This document shows, one piece after another, positions 62,537 to 64,000 of a stretch of 64,000 nt of DNA. The stretch's first letter is position 1. The number at the start of each line of letters is the position of its first letter. The stretch comes from Chitinophaga sp. (GTDB lineage: Bacteria > Bacteroidota > Bacteroidia > Chitinophagales > Chitinophagaceae), in assembly GCF_017745275.1 (NCBI RefSeq), contig NZ_JAGHZS010000001.1:1240001-1304000 (forward strand), given 5' to 3'. The position numbers and the translations under genes are program-made. The notes beneath the pieces are model-generated. The model did not search any database, was not told the DNA's origin, and saw nothing but the letters and a program-made list of their open reading frames with translations.

Positions 62537-64000
62537 ATGAATAAAATTCTGGTTGCCAATCGGGGAGAAATAGCTTTACGCATTATGCGTTCAGCAAGGG
62601 AAATGGGCATTAAAACGGTAGCGGTATACTCCGAAGCGGATCGTACCATGCCATTTGTACAATATGCGGATGAAGCGGTTTGTATAGGTCCTGCACCTTC
62701 CAATCAATCCTATTTGCTGGGTGAAAAAATCATTGCCGTGGCGAAAGAAAAAGGCGCGGATGGCATACATCCGGGTTATGGCTTCTTAAGTGAAAATGCC
62801 CGCTTTGCCCAACAGGTGACTGATGCTGGTATTACCTTTATTGGTCCGTCGGCCGCGTCAATTGAAGTGATGGGGAGCAAGCTGGCCGCCAAGCAGGCGG
62901 CCCAAAAGTTTGGCGTGCCCATGGTTCCCGGTACAGAAACACCGTTACGTAGCGTAGAAGAAGCCAGGGAAGTAGTGAAGAAAACAGGTTTCCCTATTCT
63001 CATTAAAGCCTCTGCCGGTGGTGGTGGTAAAGGGATGCGCGTGGTGAATTCCCCGGAAGAACTCGACGAGCAGATCAGGATGGCGAAAAGTGAAGCCCTG
63101 AGCGCTTTTGGCGACGATGCCGTATTTATCGAAAAATATGTGGGTTCCCCACGACATATAGAAATACAGATCCTGGGCGATCGCCATGGCCACTGTGTAT
63201 ATTTATTTGAAAGAGAGTGCTCCATACAGCGCCGTCACCAGAAGCTGATAGAAGAAGCACCTTCTTCCTGCCTTACACCTGCCATCCGCGCCGCCATGGG
63301 CCAATGTGCTGTAGATGTGGCCAAAGCCTGTAACTATTATGGCGCTGGTACAGTAGAATTCCTGGTAGATGAACAATTGAATTTCTACTTCCTGGAAATG
63401 AATACCCGCTTACAGGTGGAGCACCCTGTAACAGAGCTGATCACCGGGCTGGACCTGGTTAAAGAACAAATCAAAATAGCCAGAGGCGAGCAACTCTCCT
63501 TTACCCAGGAGGATCTCAAAATCAATGGGCACGCCATAGAATTACGTATTTGCGCAGAAGATCCTGCCAATAACTTCCTCCCGGATACCGGCCGGCTGGA
63601 AACGTATATCCGTCCGCAAGGCTATGGTGTACGCGTAGACGACGGTTATGAGCAGGGCATGGACATCCCTATCTACTATGATCCGATGATAGCAAAGCTC
63701 ATTGCCTGGGGCAGTACCCGCGAAGAAGCCCGCCTTCGCCTGATGCGGGCCATTGCAGAATACCAGGTCAAAGGGATTAAAACAACCCTGCCCTTTGGAT
63801 ACTGGGCATTACAACAGCCTGCATTTATTGAAGGAAATTTTGATACCAATTTTATTGGCAAATACTTCACACCACAGGTGTTACAAACGGAATCTGCCGA
63901 ATTAAATAAATTAGCGGCTATACTGGCTGCGTATGTGTGGCAGCAAAACAATATAAATTTACAACAGGCAGCTATCAGCAATACCACGTCGGCTTCCGGA
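62537..64000 (+). CDS. accC: Biotin carboxylase subunit of an acyl-CoA carboxylase (partial, C-terminus beyond window)
   Basis: Adds CO2 to carrier-bound biotin using ATP; 488 residues visible. Biotin-carboxylase N-terminus (NKILVANRGEIALRIMRSAR, DGIHPGYGFLSENARFA), ATP-grasp core (KASAGGGGKGMRVV, FIEKYVGSPRHIEIQILGD, ECSIQRRHQKLIEEAPS) and active-site NTRLQVEHPVTE. Sequence continues past the usual 450-residue AccC end (YFTPQVLQTESAELNKL), so it may be the longer biotin-carboxylase subunit of a propionyl-/acetyl-CoA carboxylase. Start ATG at 62537. Confidence 0.94.
   Translation, partial: MNKILVANRGEIALRIMRSAREMGIKTVAVYSEADRTMPFVQYADEAVCIGPAPSNQSYLLGEKIIAVAKEKGADGIHPGYGFLSENARFAQQVTDAGITFIGPSAASIEVMGSKLAAKQAAQKFGVPMVPGTETPLRSVEEAREVVKKTGFPILIKASAGGGGKGMRVVNSPEELDEQIRMAKSEALSAFGDDAVFIEKYVGSPRHIEIQILGDRHGHCVYLFERECSIQRRHQKLIEEAPSSCLTPAIRAAMGQCAVDVAKACNYYGAGTVEFLVDEQLNFYFLEMNTRLQVEHPVTELITGLDLVKEQIKIARGEQLSFTQEDLKINGHAIELRICAEDPANNFLPDTGRLETYIRPQGYGVRVDDGYEQGMDIPIYYDPMIAKLIAWGSTREEARLRLMRAIAEYQVKGIKTTLPFGYWALQQPAFIEGNFDTNFIGKYFTPQVLQTESAELNKLAAILAAYVWQQNNINLQQAAISNTTSASG

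Overview
The window comes from a chromosome of the phylum Bacteroidota, most likely family Chitinophagaceae and close to Chitinophaga. This is inferred from four SusC/SusD outer-membrane uptake pairs, FecI/FecR regulatory pairs whose FecR ends in a DUF4974 domain, SusC leaders of the Chitinophaga type, and promoters that match the Bacteroidota TTTG / TAnnTTTG pattern where one can be seen. No phage, plasmid, CRISPR or insertion-sequence signature was found.

Layout. 1-6713 (minus): SusD (cut by the window edge), SusC with an STN signalling domain, FecR anti-sigma and ECF sigma. 6890-12959 (minus): a RidA-like protein, an old-yellow-enzyme flavin reductase, a Crp/Fnr regulator, and a DUF3999/DUF2339 membrane pair. 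13195-20810 (plus): sigma, FecR, SusC, SusD and a secreted glycerophosphodiester phosphodiesterase, a probable phosphodiester-scavenging locus. 20864-24995: an ECF sigma with a small membrane protein, TraB/GumN, a suppressor-of-fused domain protein and NIPSNAP. 25193-27746 (plus): a family 2A encapsulin shell gene overlapping the gene for its cysteine desulfurase cargo. 28015-29820: initiator tRNA-Met, an Abi-family HEPN protein and YiaA. 29934-35498 (plus): a TonB-receptor remnant, a 700-base regulatory region with three copies of a TNGCTAAATCGATWTT site, and SusC/SusD. 35605-45514: a secreted metallophosphoesterase joined to a PQQ-type propeller, SusD, STN-SusC and FecR (minus) with a divergent sigma gene. 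45837-64000: mostly housekeeping genes (E1 alpha/beta dehydrogenase, MarR, FAH, pth, rplY, prs, radC, oxidoreductase, ispD, queA, dipeptide ABC ATPase, amn, glutamate dehydrogenase, CcmD/CcmC/CcmB, and biotin carboxylase running off the end).

How the genes work together. In three Sus-like loci a sigma/FecR pair sits beside the transporter it probably controls; the fourth instead has repeated operator-like sites. Two loci carry phosphodiester or phosphate-ester enzymes, suggesting phosphorus scavenging. The encapsulin operon most likely builds a protein compartment holding a cysteine desulfurase, a sulfur-handling system known in other bacteria.

The most notable signals are the encapsulin/cysteine desulfurase operon, two families of long intergenic palindromes (an ATTACGAATTACGAATT family near 45.8, 49.9 and 54.8 kb; an AAGC-rich family near 59.1 and 62.4 kb), and the repeated operator-like sites at 30.4-30.8 kb.
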